From assembly GCA_905373085.1 (NCBI GenBank), contig CAJPRR010000017.1, positions 1 through 23,105 of the forward strand: a stretch of DNA of 23,105 nt, in the 5' to 3' direction. This document shows, in pieces, positions 14,435 to 23,105 of this stretch. The DNA comes from an uncultured Selenomonas sp. GTDB lineage: Bacteria > Bacillota > Negativicutes > Selenomonadales > Selenomonadaceae. The notes beneath the pieces are model-generated. The model searched no databases. It was not told the origin of the DNA and saw only the letters and a list, made by a program, of their open reading frames with translations. Position 1 is the stretch's first letter; every line of letters starts with the position of its first letter. The translations under genes and the position numbers were made by a program.

Positions 14435-17400
14435 TCAGAACGCCCACTTGACGGATGCGCCGCCCGTGACGCCCTTGCGCTTGCCCTGCCAGCCATTGAG
14501 GTGGAGGTCGTAGCTCACGCGGCTGTTCGCAGGCATGAAGCGGTAGCCGAGTTCGAGCATGTAGCTTGAGCCTTTGAGCGAGGGGCTGGGCGCGGCGTCA
14601 CCCTCGTAGGTTGCGCCCGCCTTGCCCGCAAATTCATGCTCCCAAGCGAGGCCTGCGTAGAACTCGCCTGTCTTCTTGTCCTTGAGGCTGTAGCGCAGCC
14701 CGAGGCGCAGACGCTGCGAGTTGACGCTGCCGAATTCGTAGCGGTCGCCCGTGTTGAGTGTCGCCGTCATGCTGTTCTGGTGCGACCAGAAGTAGCGTGC
14801 ATAGGCGTCGATGGAAGAGTCTTCCTTGACGGCGAAGGTTTTGCCTGCGCCGAGGTGGACGCCGTAGTAGGTGTTCGAGCCGTCGTAGTTCGCCGCCGTG
14901 CCGCTAAGGTTGGCGCTGTAATCGCTCTTGGCGCGTCCTGCGCGCAGAGAGCCTTCGAGCCAGAGGCCGTCTTTCTGCGTGAATTTGCCGAGGACGCCCG
15001 CGCCGATGTAGCTGATCTTGCCGCTGCCGTGCGTGCCGTCGTCTAGGTAGGAGTCGTAGGTGCCGTGCCCGTATTCGACAAAGGGGCTGAAGAGAACCTT
15101 CGTGCCGTCTTTCTGGACATCCTCGCGCGCCCAGCCGACGCCGAGGTTCCAGCCCTTGGAGTCGACATGGGAGCCGCTTTCGGCGCGCATGCTGTTCGCG
15201 CCGAGTCCTGCCCAGAGCTGGTAGGATGCGTTGTCGGAGGCGGCCGCCTTGCGCTGGGCGCTCTTGCTGGAGACGCCTGTGCTGACGGACATCTGGGCGG
15301 CGGCGAGGCCGTTCTGCACGAGGTAGTCGGCACCCAGGTTGACGAAGCCGGCGAGTCCCGCACGCGTTTCGACGAGGGATTTCGCTTGCTCGGCAAAGCC
15401 CGCCTTGGTGACGGTTGCGGTCAGTTCGCCCGTCGCTTCCTGCTTGATCTCGTACTCGTAGCGGCGCGATACGCCCTGCATTCCTTCGACCTTGTTTGGG
15501 ATGGCGGCATCCGTCGTGAGTGCGCCGCCCGCCGTCTTCATGAGCAGGATCTTGTCGCCCTTGTTGAGCTTCGGCGCGGCGCCGCTTCTGGCAACGCCGA
15601 TGTTCAGGCCGCGGATGTCCTTCGTCGCCGTGCCGAGCTTGAGCATGGGCGTCGCCGAGCCTGCCGCCATCTCGTCGGTGTAGAAGTGGAGGTTCTGCAC
15701 GCCTGCGAAGTCGTGCACCTCGGACGGCTTGTAGACGGCGAGGGTGTTGCCCGTGCCGCCTGCAGAGCCGCCCGTGACCGTGCCCGTGACGCGTGCGCCC
15801 TTGAGGTTGATCGTGTTGTTCTTCGTCACTGTGCCGAATCCGCCGTAGATGTTGGCGGCGGTCTGGATGGCGCCGAGGTTCACGGTGTTGCCCGAGGCTT
15901 CTCCTGCTGCGGCGTAGCCGCCGTAGAGCGTGCCCGTGAGCGTGCCTGCCGTGTAGTTGACGGTGTTGTTCAGGCTGTTGTTCTGCTTGTCGGCGGCGGC
16001 TTTCGTGCCTGTGCCGCTCGTCCAGCCGCCATAGACGTTCGTATAGGTCTTGCTGGCATCATCGAGCGTGAGCGTGTTGTCCTGCGTCGTGTTGCCCGCC
16101 TTGGAGCGTCCCGCCCAAGTGTCTGCGCCGTAGGTCGTCGCCTGCGTCGAGCCTTTGACGGTATAGCCCTCGTAGATGAGCTTTGTGACGGTGCTGCCCG
16201 ACTTGACGACGTCGATGTTCGTCTCTATCGTGGCGTCGGTGTTCAGCTCGGATTTCACGGCGTCGCCCGTGCGGCCGCTGATGTTGATGCCGGCGGCATT
16301 TTCCATGAGCGTCTTTGGCGTCTCGCTTGCCGCGCCCGTCGCTGTGAGAGTCGTCCAATCGACATCGGTCGTCGCGCCGCCCGTGACTTGGAGCATGGGA
16401 TTCGCATCGGTGTTCGTCGTATCGAAGGTCAGCTTCTGGAAGCCCGAGATGCTGCCCGCCTTGTTGTTTGTTCCTGTGACATTGAGCGTGTTGCCCGTGC
16501 CGTTTGCGGCAGAGCCGCCTTTGAGTGCGCCCGTGACTTGCGCGTTGCCCTTGAGGTTGACGATGTTGTTGTTTGTCGTCGCGCCCTCGCCGCCTGTGAC
16601 GGAGTTGACGGTGGCATTGGAGAGGTTGACGGTGTTGTTCGAGGCTTCTGCCGCTGCCTTGCCGCCGATGATGTTTGCGGTGGCGAGGTCTTTTTCAACG
16701 GTGACGGTGTTTTCCGTCGCTTTGCCGCCCGCCGCTTCGGTATAGACGCCGTAGAGCGTATTTGTGACGTTTGCCGAGCCTTTGACGGTGACGGTGTTTT
16801 TGTAGCTCGTGTCTTTGTCTGCCGCCGTCGAGCCGGAGCCGCTTGTCCATCCTCCGTAGACGTTCGTATGTGTGCCGCTTGCGACCTCGACCGTGTTTTC
16901 ACGCGTCGAGTTGCCCGCCTTGGAGCGTCCGCCGAAGGTGTCTGTGACAGCGCCTTCCGTGACGGTCGTCGCCTGCGTCACGCCCTTGAACTGGTAGCCT
17001 TCGTAGGTGATTTCGGTGACGGTGCTGCCCGTCTTTCGGACGTCGATGTTCGTCTCCGTCGTTTCTCCCGTCTCGGACTTCGCCGCGCCCATATAGCCCG
17101 TGAGGTTGATGCCGTTCGCGTTCTTTAGGAGCGTGAGAGGTTTCGCCGCCGTACCCGAGGCCTTGAGGTTCGCCCAGTTGACATTGGTTCCGGCAGCGTT
17201 CGTGTCCTCAAGCATCGTGTCGTCTTTGGCAAGGCCGGTCGCGTCGAAGTTCATCTTTTGGATGTTTTCGATGCTGCCCGCCTTGTTGTTCTTGCCTTTG
17301 ACGTTGAGCGTGTTGCCTGTGCCGCTTGCCTGCGAACCGCCTTTGAGTGCGCCTGTGACCTGTGCGCTGCCGTTGAGATTGACCGTGTTGTCGTTCGTCG

Positions 17401-20400
17401 TTGTGCCGTCGCCGCCTGTGACAGAGTTGACGGTGGCGTTGGCGAGGTTGACAGTGTTGCCCGAGGCTTCACCCGATGCTGCCTTGCCGCCGATGATGTT
17501 GGCGGCGAGGTCTTTTTCAACGGTGACGGTGTTGCCCGTCGCTTTGCCGCCTGCGACGTCGGTCAGACCGCCGATGACGGCGCCTGTGGCGTTCGCTGCG
17601 CCTTTGACGGTGGCTTTGTTGCCGATGCTGTTCTTCTGCTTCGCAGCGTCTGCGGTCGAGCCTGCGCCGCTTGTCCAGCCGCCGTAGATGTTCGTGTGAC
17701 TGCCGCTATCGAGGGTGAGATCATTCTCCGTGGTCGTGTTGCCCGCCTTGGAGCGCCCGCCGTAGGTGTCTGTGCCCTCGGTCGTCGCGGTCGTTTTTCC
17801 CTTGAACTGATAGCCTTGGTAGGTGATGTCCGTGACAGTGCTGCCTGTTTTTGCAACGTCGATGTTGTATTCCGTTGTTCCGGCTTCGTTGATCTTGGAC
17901 TTCACTGTGCCGGGCGTATGGTTCGAGAGGTTGATGCCCGCCGTATTTTTGAGGAGGCTTACGCGGTTGACCGATGTGCCGCTGGCGTCGAGGGTGTTCC
18001 AGTCGAGGTTTGTTGCGCCGCCTGTGATATTCAGCAGGGGATTGGCTGCTGTCGCACCCGTTGTATCGAAGTGCAGCTTCTGGAAGTTTGAGATGCTTTG
18101 CGCCGAGTTCGTGCCTTTGACGTTCAGCTTGTTTTCCTCGCCTGTCGCGCCGGGTGTACCCGTGCCGCCTTTGAGTGCGCCGTTGATGGTCACGCCGCCA
18201 TTCAAGTTGACGATGTTTTTCTTCGTCGTCGCGCCTTCGCCGCCTTTGACATCGCCCGTAACGGTTGTGCCTGTAAGCGTGACTTCATTGCCGTCTGCCG
18301 CCGTCGCACCGTGACCGCCCGTGACGGCACCTGTGTTGAATGCGCCGAGCGTGACTTTGTTTTCGTTCGCTGCGCCGTTCCTGGAGTAGCCGCCGCGCAC
18401 ATCGTTGAAGCCTGTGCCGCCTGTGGCGGTGACGGTGTTGCCGGAGACTTCGCCCGAGCCTGCGCTGTAGCCGCCGTAGACATTGCTGACCGTACCGCCG
18501 GAGATGTTCACGTTGTTCTTTTTGACATACCCTGTACCTGCGACTTTGTTTGTGATGCCGCCATAAACGTCGGCATTCACTGTGCCGTTCTTGACCGTGA
18601 CGGTGTTTTCCTCAGCGTTTCCTGCATCGGTATCGACATAGCCGCCATAGAGGTTGTCTGTCGTGGTGCTACTGCCGTCGAGCGTGACTTCGTTCTTGTA
18701 GCTGTTGTCCTTATCGGCTGCAGTCGTGCCCGAGCCTGCTGTCCAACCGCCATAGATGTTCGTATGCGTGCCGCTTCCGACGGTGATCGTGTTGTGGCGC
18801 GTGGAGTTGCCGCCAATGGAGCGACCGCCCCATGTGTTTGTCGTGCCGCCTTCCGCGACAGTTGTCGGTGCGGTCTGATAGGCGAACGCGTAGCCTTCGT
18901 AGTCAATCTGTTTGTTGTCGGAGGATTTGGCAAGGACGAGTTCCTTGTTTTCGTTCGTCTTGACAAGGCGATTGTTGCCGTCGGAGATCGTGATACCGTG
19001 CGTATTTTTCAGCAGCGTGCCTTTGCGCCCGTGTTCGCCGTTCATCTTGAGGTCGCTGAGACTATGGATCGTCGTTCCGCCCACATCACTCAAGGTTAGG
19101 AAGGATGTTGACTGATTCACATGTGAATGGAAGTGGAAGTTGATCTCGGCGAAATTGCTGATATTGGCGGCGCTCACATTGCTATGGACGTTCAGCGTGT
19201 TGCCTGTGCGGTAGTCTTTCATACCATTCATACCGCCGCCGCCGTAAATGGTTCCTGTGATGCCCGTCGTAAAGGCAGCGCTGCCATCGCCGAGATTGAC
19301 GGTGTTCCCCGTCGCAGATCCCTGTTCTGAGCGACCGCCGTAAATGTTGGTTACCGTTCCGCCGTTCCCTTTAACATTGACGATGTTTCCTGTCGCATCG
19401 CCATTCGTTGTCTTGCCGCCGTAGACGTTACGCACCGAGCCGCCCGTGATATTGACGGTGTTGCCCGTCGCGTTGCCGTTTGTTGAGAAACCGCCGTAGG
19501 CATCGTGACCCGCTGCGGAGCCGCCCGTGATGTTGACGATGTTCTCTACAGCATCGCCGTTCTTGGCACTGCCGCCAAAAATATCGCCGGTCAGCGTGCC
19601 GCCCTTGAGGGTGGCGGTATTGTCCTTTGCCTTGCCCGCGCCGTCGGACTCGCCGCCGTAGACGGATCGCGCCGTGCCGCCGCTGATTTCGACGGTGTTG
19701 TGCTCGGTGTCATTGCTCTTTGCATAGCCGCCATAGACGTCCAGCGCCGAGGCGCTGCCCGAGAGCTGGACGGTGTTGCGCGTTGCCTTGCCCGCGCTTT
19801 TGGAATAGCCGCCATAGACCTTTTCTGTCGTGCCGCCCGTGAGCTTGACGGTGTTGCTCGCAGCGTCGCCGTCCCACGTTTTGCCGCCGAAGGCGTCGCC
19901 GTTGAGCGTGCCGCCCGTAATGGTGACCTCGTTTGCCTCCGCCTTGCCTGCGTTGCCGGCTGCACCGCCAGTGGTTTGGCCGTACACCCTGCCGTCACTG
20001 ATGTCGACGAAGTTGCCCGTGGCATTGCCCTTCACGCTTTCGCCGCCGGTCAGATGACCGTTCACCTTGCCGGCTTTCAGAACTGCACGGTTGCCCGCAG
20101 CGTCGCCGCCATCCACGTGTGTCGCGCCGCCTTTCATGTTCTGAACCTGCGAAGTCGTGCCCTCAAGCGTGATCCGGTTGCCCTTGCTGTGGTTCTTTTC
20201 ACTTTCTCCTGTTACGGTTGTGGCGATTTTTGTCGTCCAGCCGCCGTAGGCATTGCCGCTATAATTGCCGTTCAGCGTGACATTGTTGCCCGTCGTCGCA
20301 TTGCCCGCGAGGGAGCGTCCGCCCCACACGTCCGTGCCGTCGGTGTCCGGCACAGTTGAATCCTTGAATTGGTAGGTGCGATAGGCGATCTTGGTCGTGC

Positions 20401-21553
20401 CGTCCTTTTGTATGAGGGTTTCCGTCTTTTCTTCCGTGCGTCCCACCGTGCCGGATTCCGCGACATCAATGCCATACGTGTTCTCCATCAGCGTGCCTTT
20501 GCCGACTTGCGCATTCTTCACGTGGAGCTGCTTGAGGCTTTGGAGTTTTGTTTTTGCCGTATCCGTGAGAGTGAGCAAGGATTGGGTCGTATTCGTATAA
20601 GCGTTGAAATTAAAATTGATGGTCGAGAAGTTCTCAATGTTGTACGCTTTTGCATTGGTATTGACATTGAGCGTATTGTTCGACACTTTATTGGCGTCGG
20701 TGGTGTTTTTACCGCCGAGAAGCTTGCCGTTGATCGCGTAGCCTGGCGCCATAGCAGCCGTGCCGTCGCCGAGGTTGACGGTGTTGCCCGACACTTCGCC
20801 CGAGCCAGTAGAATAGCCGCCGTAGACTGTCTGCATAATACCGCCCGTAATCGTGACGGTGTTACCCTTCACGGCACCATTACCTTCCGAATAGCCGCCG
20901 TAAATTGTTCCTGTTGGGCTAGTGACGGTACCGCCTTCGATTCGTACCTTGTTTTCAATCACATCGCCGTTGGAGCCATTAGCAGCTATGCCGCCGTAGA
21001 TGTCCTTGTTTGCATTGCCGCCCTTGAGCGTCGCCGTATTGCCCTTGACGATCCCCGTGCCGCCATCTTTTGTCATGCCGCCGACTAAGTCGCCGTTGAG
21101 CTGATTGCCGTTGAACTCGGCATGATTGTTCTCGACACTGCCGCCGCCGTTCGCGAGGCCGCCAAAGATTCCGTCGGCAGTAGAAAGAAGCGTTCCCGTT
21201 GCCGGATTGACGATGATGCGGTTGCCCGTCACATTGCCCGTGCCGAACGTGAGGCCGCCGAACAACGGTTTGTCATAGGGGGGGGCTGGTCGACCGTTGA
21301 AGGTCAGTGTGTTGTTCGTGACATTGCCGCTGTCGGACATATTGCCGATAAAGCCGGCTGCCGTGCCGATCACATTGCTGCTGTTGTTGGGATCCGTGGC
21401 GTTGTTGCTTGGTGCATGTGTATCGTCAATCGTCACATTCTGCCCGCTGACATCGGCAGCGTCCGCCGCTGATGGTGCGAGAAACGCGCCGCTGCCGAGG
21501 GCGAGGGCGACGAAAAGCGCCAACGAAGGACGCGAGGATTTTTTGTTGAACAT
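14435..21553 (-). CDS. Giant autotransporter adhesin-like protein (type Va secretion)
   Basis: The 2372-residue surface protein begins with a signal peptide (basic MFNKKSSRPS, hydrophobic core, cleavage near AADA, about residue 32). The passenger of about 2000 residues consists of short repeats alternating TGGxxxxVYGGYS-like and GNTVxxxGG-like segments, the usual look of a right-handed beta-helix. Larger modules, each with a GGRSxAGN segment and a (T/A)NxYGGWT-like segment, repeat with their tryptophans at residues 439, 937, 1293, 1569 and 1844. A helical linker (about 2053-2090) leads to the autotransporter beta-barrel (about 2105-2372), which starts YQLWAGLGAN, includes ELGYRFMP, and ends in KWAF with the required terminal phenylalanine. 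I saw no cysteine. No protease or esterase motif is visible, so adhesion or biofilm function is inferred. AGGAGG precedes the ATG by about 7 bases, with a good promoter upstream. Confidence 0.93.
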   Translation of the reverse strand: MFNKKSSRPSLALFVALALGSGAFLAPSAADAADVSGQNVTIDDTHAPSNNATDPNNSSNVIGTAAGFIGNMSDSGNVTNNTLTFNGRPAPPYDKPLFGGLTFGTGNVTGNRIIVNPATGTLLSTADGIFGGLANGGGSVENNHAEFNGNQLNGDLVGGMTKDGGTGIVKGNTATLKGGNANKDIYGGIAANGSNGDVIENKVRIEGGTVTSPTGTIYGGYSEGNGAVKGNTVTITGGIMQTVYGGYSTGSGEVSGNTVNLGDGTAAMAPGYAINGKLLGGKNTTDANKVSNNTLNVNTNAKAYNIENFSTINFNFNAYTNTTQSLLTLTDTAKTKLQSLKQLHVKNAQVGKGTLMENTYGIDVAESGTVGRTEEKTETLIQKDGTTKIAYRTYQFKDSTVPDTDGTDVWGGRSLAGNATTGNNVTLNGNYSGNAYGGWTTKIATTVTGESEKNHSKGNRITLEGTTSQVQNMKGGATHVDGGDAAGNRAVLKAGKVNGHLTGGESVKGNATGNFVDISDGRVYGQTTGGAAGNAGKAEANEVTITGGTLNGDAFGGKTWDGDAASNTVKLTGGTTEKVYGGYSKSAGKATRNTVQLSGSASALDVYGGYAKSNDTEHNTVEISGGTARSVYGGESDGAGKAKDNTATLKGGTLTGDIFGGSAKNGDAVENIVNITGGSAAGHDAYGGFSTNGNATGNTVNITGGSVRNVYGGKTTNGDATGNIVNVKGNGGTVTNIYGGRSEQGSATGNTVNLGDGSAAFTTGITGTIYGGGGMNGMKDYRTGNTLNVHSNVSAANISNFAEINFHFHSHVNQSTSFLTLSDVGGTTIHSLSDLKMNGEHGRKGTLLKNTHGITISDGNNRLVKTNENKELVLAKSSDNKQIDYEGYAFAYQTAPTTVAEGGTTNTWGGRSIGGNSTRHNTITVGSGTHTNIYGGWTAGSGTTAADKDNSYKNEVTLDGSSTTTDNLYGGYVDTDAGNAEENTVTVKNGTVNADVYGGITNKVAGTGYVKKNNVNISGGTVSNVYGGYSAGSGEVSGNTVTATGGTGFNDVRGGYSRNGAANENKVTLGAFNTGAVTGGHGATAADGNEVTLTGTTVTGDVKGGEGATTKKNIVNLNGGVTINGALKGGTGTPGATGEENKLNVKGTNSAQSISNFQKLHFDTTGATAANPLLNITGGATNLDWNTLDASGTSVNRVSLLKNTAGINLSNHTPGTVKSKINEAGTTEYNIDVAKTGSTVTDITYQGYQFKGKTTATTEGTDTYGGRSKAGNTTTENDLTLDSGSHTNIYGGWTSGAGSTADAAKQKNSIGNKATVKGAANATGAVIGGLTDVAGGKATGNTVTVEKDLAANIIGGKAASGEASGNTVNLANATVNSVTGGDGTTTNDNTVNLNGSAQVTGALKGGSQASGTGNTLNVKGKNNKAGSIENIQKMNFDATGLAKDDTMLEDTNAAGTNVNWANLKASGTAAKPLTLLKNANGINLTGYMGAAKSETGETTETNIDVRKTGSTVTEITYEGYQFKGVTQATTVTEGAVTDTFGGRSKAGNSTRENTVEVASGTHTNVYGGWTSGSGSTAADKDTSYKNTVTVKGSANVTNTLYGVYTEAAGGKATENTVTVEKDLATANIIGGKAAAEASNNTVNLSNATVNSVTGGEGATTNNNIVNLKGNAQVTGALKGGSAANGTGNTLNVTGTNNKAGSISGFQKLTFDTTNTDANPMLQVTGGATTDVDWTTLTATGAASETPKTLMENAAGINISGRTGDAVKSELNTDATIETNIDVVKSGSTVTKLIYEGYTVKGSTQATTYGADTWAGRSKAGNTTQDNTLTLDDASKTYTNVYGGWTSGTGTKAAADKQNNSLNNTVNYTAGTLTGTLYGGYAAAGEASGNTVNLGAIQTAANIYGGFGTVTKNNTINLKGARVTGTVTGGSAGGTGNTLAVYKPSEVHDFAGVQNLHFYTDEMAAGSATPMLKLGTATKDIRGLNIGVARSGAAPKLNKGDKILLMKTAGGALTTDAAIPNKVEGMQGVSRRYEYEIKQEATGELTATVTKAGFAEQAKSLVETRAGLAGFVNLGADYLVQNGLAAAQMSVSTGVSSKSAQRKAAASDNASYQLWAGLGANSMRAESGSHVDSKGWNLGVGWAREDVQKDGTKVLFSPFVEYGHGTYDSYLDDGTHGSGKISYIGAGVLGKFTQKDGLWLEGSLRAGRAKSDYSANLSGTAANYDGSNTYYGVHLGAGKTFAVKEDSSIDAYARYFWSHQNSMTATLNTGDRYEFGSVNSQRLRLGLRYSLKDKKTGEFYAGLAWEHEFAGKAGATYEGDAAPSPSLKGSSYMLELGYRFMPANSRVSYDLHLNGWQGKRKGVTGGASVKWAF
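15600..20300 (-). repeat. Modular repeats within the autotransporter passenger
   Basis: Five in-frame copies of a (G/x)GGWT landmark have their tryptophan codons at 20237-20239, 18743-18745, 17675-17677, 16847-16849 and 16022-16024. Their spacing shrinks from 1494 to 1068 to 828 to 825 bases towards the C-terminal end. The last two full modules are nearly equal in length and closely similar in sequence (for example GKATxNTVTVEKDLA and VTGALKGGS in both), which points to recent duplication. Confidence 0.8.
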
Positions 21554-21614
21554 TATTTTCCTCCTTTTAGGACTAAAAACTCAATGTCTTTGCGTAAATT
21601 GGACTTTTGGATTC

Positions 21615-21643
21615 ATTATAGCAATTTATTGATATTTGGTCAA
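21615..21643 (-). promoter_or_regulatory. Promoter of the autotransporter gene
   Basis: On the minus strand TTGACC and TATAAT are separated by 17 bases, about 60 bases before the ATG. A leader of about 55 bases carries the AGGAGG site. Confidence 0.8.
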
Positions 21644-21668
21644 TATTTGCGTCTCCGAACGCCTTTTA

Positions 21669-21697
21669 TTGCGGCTTCGGGCTTTTTTTGCTATACT
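21669..21697 (+). promoter_or_regulatory. Promoter of the LCP-family gene
   Basis: TTGCGG and TATACT are separated by 17 bases, about 75 bases before the TTG start. It is divergent from the autotransporter promoter, with 25 bases between the two -35 boxes. Confidence 0.7.
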
Positions 21698-21771
21698 GCT
21701 GTATTGAACTATACAGTCATGAAGGCAGACGGCAGCATCCGTCTGTTACTTATAGGAAAGCAGGGGAAGTT

Positions 21772-23103
21772 TTGGAGCAGAAGCGCAGTTATCGGCGCAT
21801 CGGGATCCTCGTCGCCGTCTTGCTCGTTGCCGCGGTCGCGGCGGCTGCGGCGCATTTTTTCGGCGGCGGTCTTGCGCGCCGCACGACGGCGGACGGTATG
21901 ATTGCAGGAAGTTCCGAGATCCATGTGATGATCTTGGGCGTCGATGAGCGAAAGGACGATGTGGGGCGAAGCGACACCTTGATGGTCGCGACGGTCGATC
22001 CCGAGAAGGGGACGGCTTCGCTGCTTTCGATTCCGCGCGATACGCGCGTCGCCATCGAGGGGGCGGGATACGACAAGATCAATGCCGCCTACGCCTACGG
22101 CGGCTATGCGCTGACGAAGAAGACGCTTGAGCAGCTGCTAGACGTGCCGATGGACTATTATATCCTCATCGACGTGCATGCCTTTGAGCGCATCATTGAC
22201 GCCTTGGACGGCATCGACATCGACGTGGAGAAGCGCATGTACTACGAGGACCCTTGGGATGACGACGGCGGACTCGTCATCGACATTTACCCGGGCATGC
22301 AACACATGATGGGAGAGAAGGCGATCGAGTATGTGCGCTATCGTGACATGGAGGGCGACATAGGGCGCATTCGCCGCCAACAGCGCTTCATGCGTGCGGT
22401 TCTGCAGAAGGTGACCTCGCCCGAGATCTTCGCAAAGCTGCCCGAGATCGTGAGCGAAGTGGCGAAGAGCGTCAAGACCGATCTCGACACGGGCGACATG
22501 ATCAAGTTCCTGCAGATCATGAAGAAGGTGCAGGAAGACGGGCTGGCGGCGGAGATGGCGCCGGGCAATCCCGCTTGGTTCAAGGGCGTCAGCTACTGGA
22601 TTCCCGACATCGTGGAGATCCGCCGCATGGCGGCGCGCGCGGCGGGCGTTCCTTTTGCAGGCGAGGCGGCGGAGCGCGCTGAGAGCTATGCGGCGAAGTA
22701 CAAGGCGGAAATGCCCGAGGGCTTCCGCTTTGACGACACCGAGCCGCAGCAGGCGGGTGCAAAAACGACGGGTGAAGGTGCGGGCGCAGCGGGCGAGAGT
22801 GCGGCAAAAAAGAAGGAAGAGCCGACGAAGCCGCCCGCACCGAGCGCGGTCGCCGTCACGGTCGTCAATTCGAGCGGCATCACGGGCGCGGGCGCGGAGG
22901 TCGCGGCGATCCTGCAGGCGAAGGGCTTCGTCATCCGCAGCGTCGAGACGGGCAAGAGGAGCGACCGAGCGCAGACGACGATCACGGCGGGCGGCAGGAC
23001 GGTCGACCTCTTCTACGGCATGCCGTTTCCGTGCATCCTCATGGAGGGCGGCGCGAAGGACGAGGCGCTCGTGAACATCGGCAGGGATTATGTGAAGCGA
23101 TAA
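21772..23103 (+). CDS. LCP (LytR-CpsA-Psr) family envelope protein with LytR_C domain
   Basis: LCP proteins transfer glycopolymers from lipid carriers to the cell wall. The 443-residue product has a short cytoplasmic tail, one membrane helix (about 10-30) and an external LCP domain. This domain carries ILGVDER (54-60), GRSDTLM (65-71), SIPRDTRV (86-93), DKINAAYAYGG (101-111) and EYVRYRDMEGDIGRIRRQQR (186-205), holding the conserved Arg/Asp residues that bind the polyprenyl pyrophosphate. An Ala/Gly/Lys/Pro-rich linker (about 340-358) leads to a C-terminal LytR_C-like domain (from about 360). No ATG lies before the membrane helix except far upstream without a ribosome site. TTG 21772 with AGGGGAAG just ahead is chosen. 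In a diderm the acceptor is uncertain, since teichoic acids are not expected. The stop is two bases from the window end. Confidence 0.9.
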   Translation: MEQKRSYRRIGILVAVLLVAAVAAAAAHFFGGGLARRTTADGMIAGSSEIHVMILGVDERKDDVGRSDTLMVATVDPEKGTASLLSIPRDTRVAIEGAGYDKINAAYAYGGYALTKKTLEQLLDVPMDYYILIDVHAFERIIDALDGIDIDVEKRMYYEDPWDDDGGLVIDIYPGMQHMMGEKAIEYVRYRDMEGDIGRIRRQQRFMRAVLQKVTSPEIFAKLPEIVSEVAKSVKTDLDTGDMIKFLQIMKKVQEDGLAAEMAPGNPAWFKGVSYWIPDIVEIRRMAARAAGVPFAGEAAERAESYAAKYKAEMPEGFRFDDTEPQQAGAKTTGEGAGAAGESAAKKKEEPTKPPAPSAVAVTVVNSSGITGAGAEVAAILQAKGFVIRSVETGKRSDRAQTTITAGGRTVDLFYGMPFPCILMEGGAKDEALVNIGRDYVKR

Positions 23104-23105
23104 AG

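Noticed and set aside
15065..17128. A 687-codon open frame on the plus strand opposite the autotransporter, and similar ones at 18098-19099 and 19505-20359
   Set aside because: They are rich in Arg, Ala, Val and Cys and mirror the repetitive, GC-rich codon use of the autotransporter on the other strand. There are no ribosome sites or recognisable domains, and the repeats are explained by the minus-strand gene.
14435..21553. CRISPR-like regular repeats in the autotransporter region
   Set aside because: The repeats are imperfect, in frame, and encode protein repeats. There are no constant-length spacers or identical repeat units.

Overview
The window suggests a diderm Firmicute of the Negativicutes, most likely Selenomonas or a close relative (inference from gene content). 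It combines genes typical of Firmicutes (a class III fructose-1,6-bisphosphatase, an LCP/LytR-family protein, sigma-A-type promoters with 17-base spacers, AGGAGG-type ribosome binding sites) with a giant type V autotransporter, which needs an outer membrane. Most of the window is GC-rich. The first 4.7 kb is visibly AT-richer and looks acquired.

Region 1 (1-4740) is a co-directional three-gene cluster. It holds the 3' part of an unrecognised protein, followed by two dynamin-like large GTPases. Several members of one dynamin-like family in one operon recalls LeoABC of enterotoxigenic E. coli and the Eleos phage-defence system. Directly against its 3' end (about 4774-4925) lies a decayed fragment of an IS3-family transposase spanning the orfA/orfB overlap, which fits an accessory insertion.

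Region 2 (5273-7270) holds two signalling genes: a membrane-free short chemoreceptor and a PAS-like/GGDEF protein whose GGDEF signature has decayed.

Region 3 (7295-7640) is the densest non-coding stretch. It contains what looks like a type I toxin-antitoxin locus: a 22-residue hydrophobic peptide, a convergent small RNA with a strong promoter on the minus strand, and a shared two-way terminator. Next to it is a perfect 34-bp palindrome lying between the antitoxin promoter and the promoter of a DedA-family gene.

Region 4 (7681-14234) is housekeeping: a DedA membrane protein, an AEC-family permease (minus), mannose-6-phosphate isomerase, a membrane-anchored protein of unknown function (minus), a YdjM-like membrane metal-dependent hydrolase and fructose-1,6-bisphosphatase class III.

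Region 5 (14435-21553, minus) is a 2372-residue autotransporter. It has a signal peptide, a passenger built of five large repeat modules plus many short YGG/GNTV repeats, and a C-terminal beta-barrel. A divergent LCP-family gene (21772-23103) follows. Both have clear promoters in the short region between them, so this end of the window is devoted to the cell envelope.
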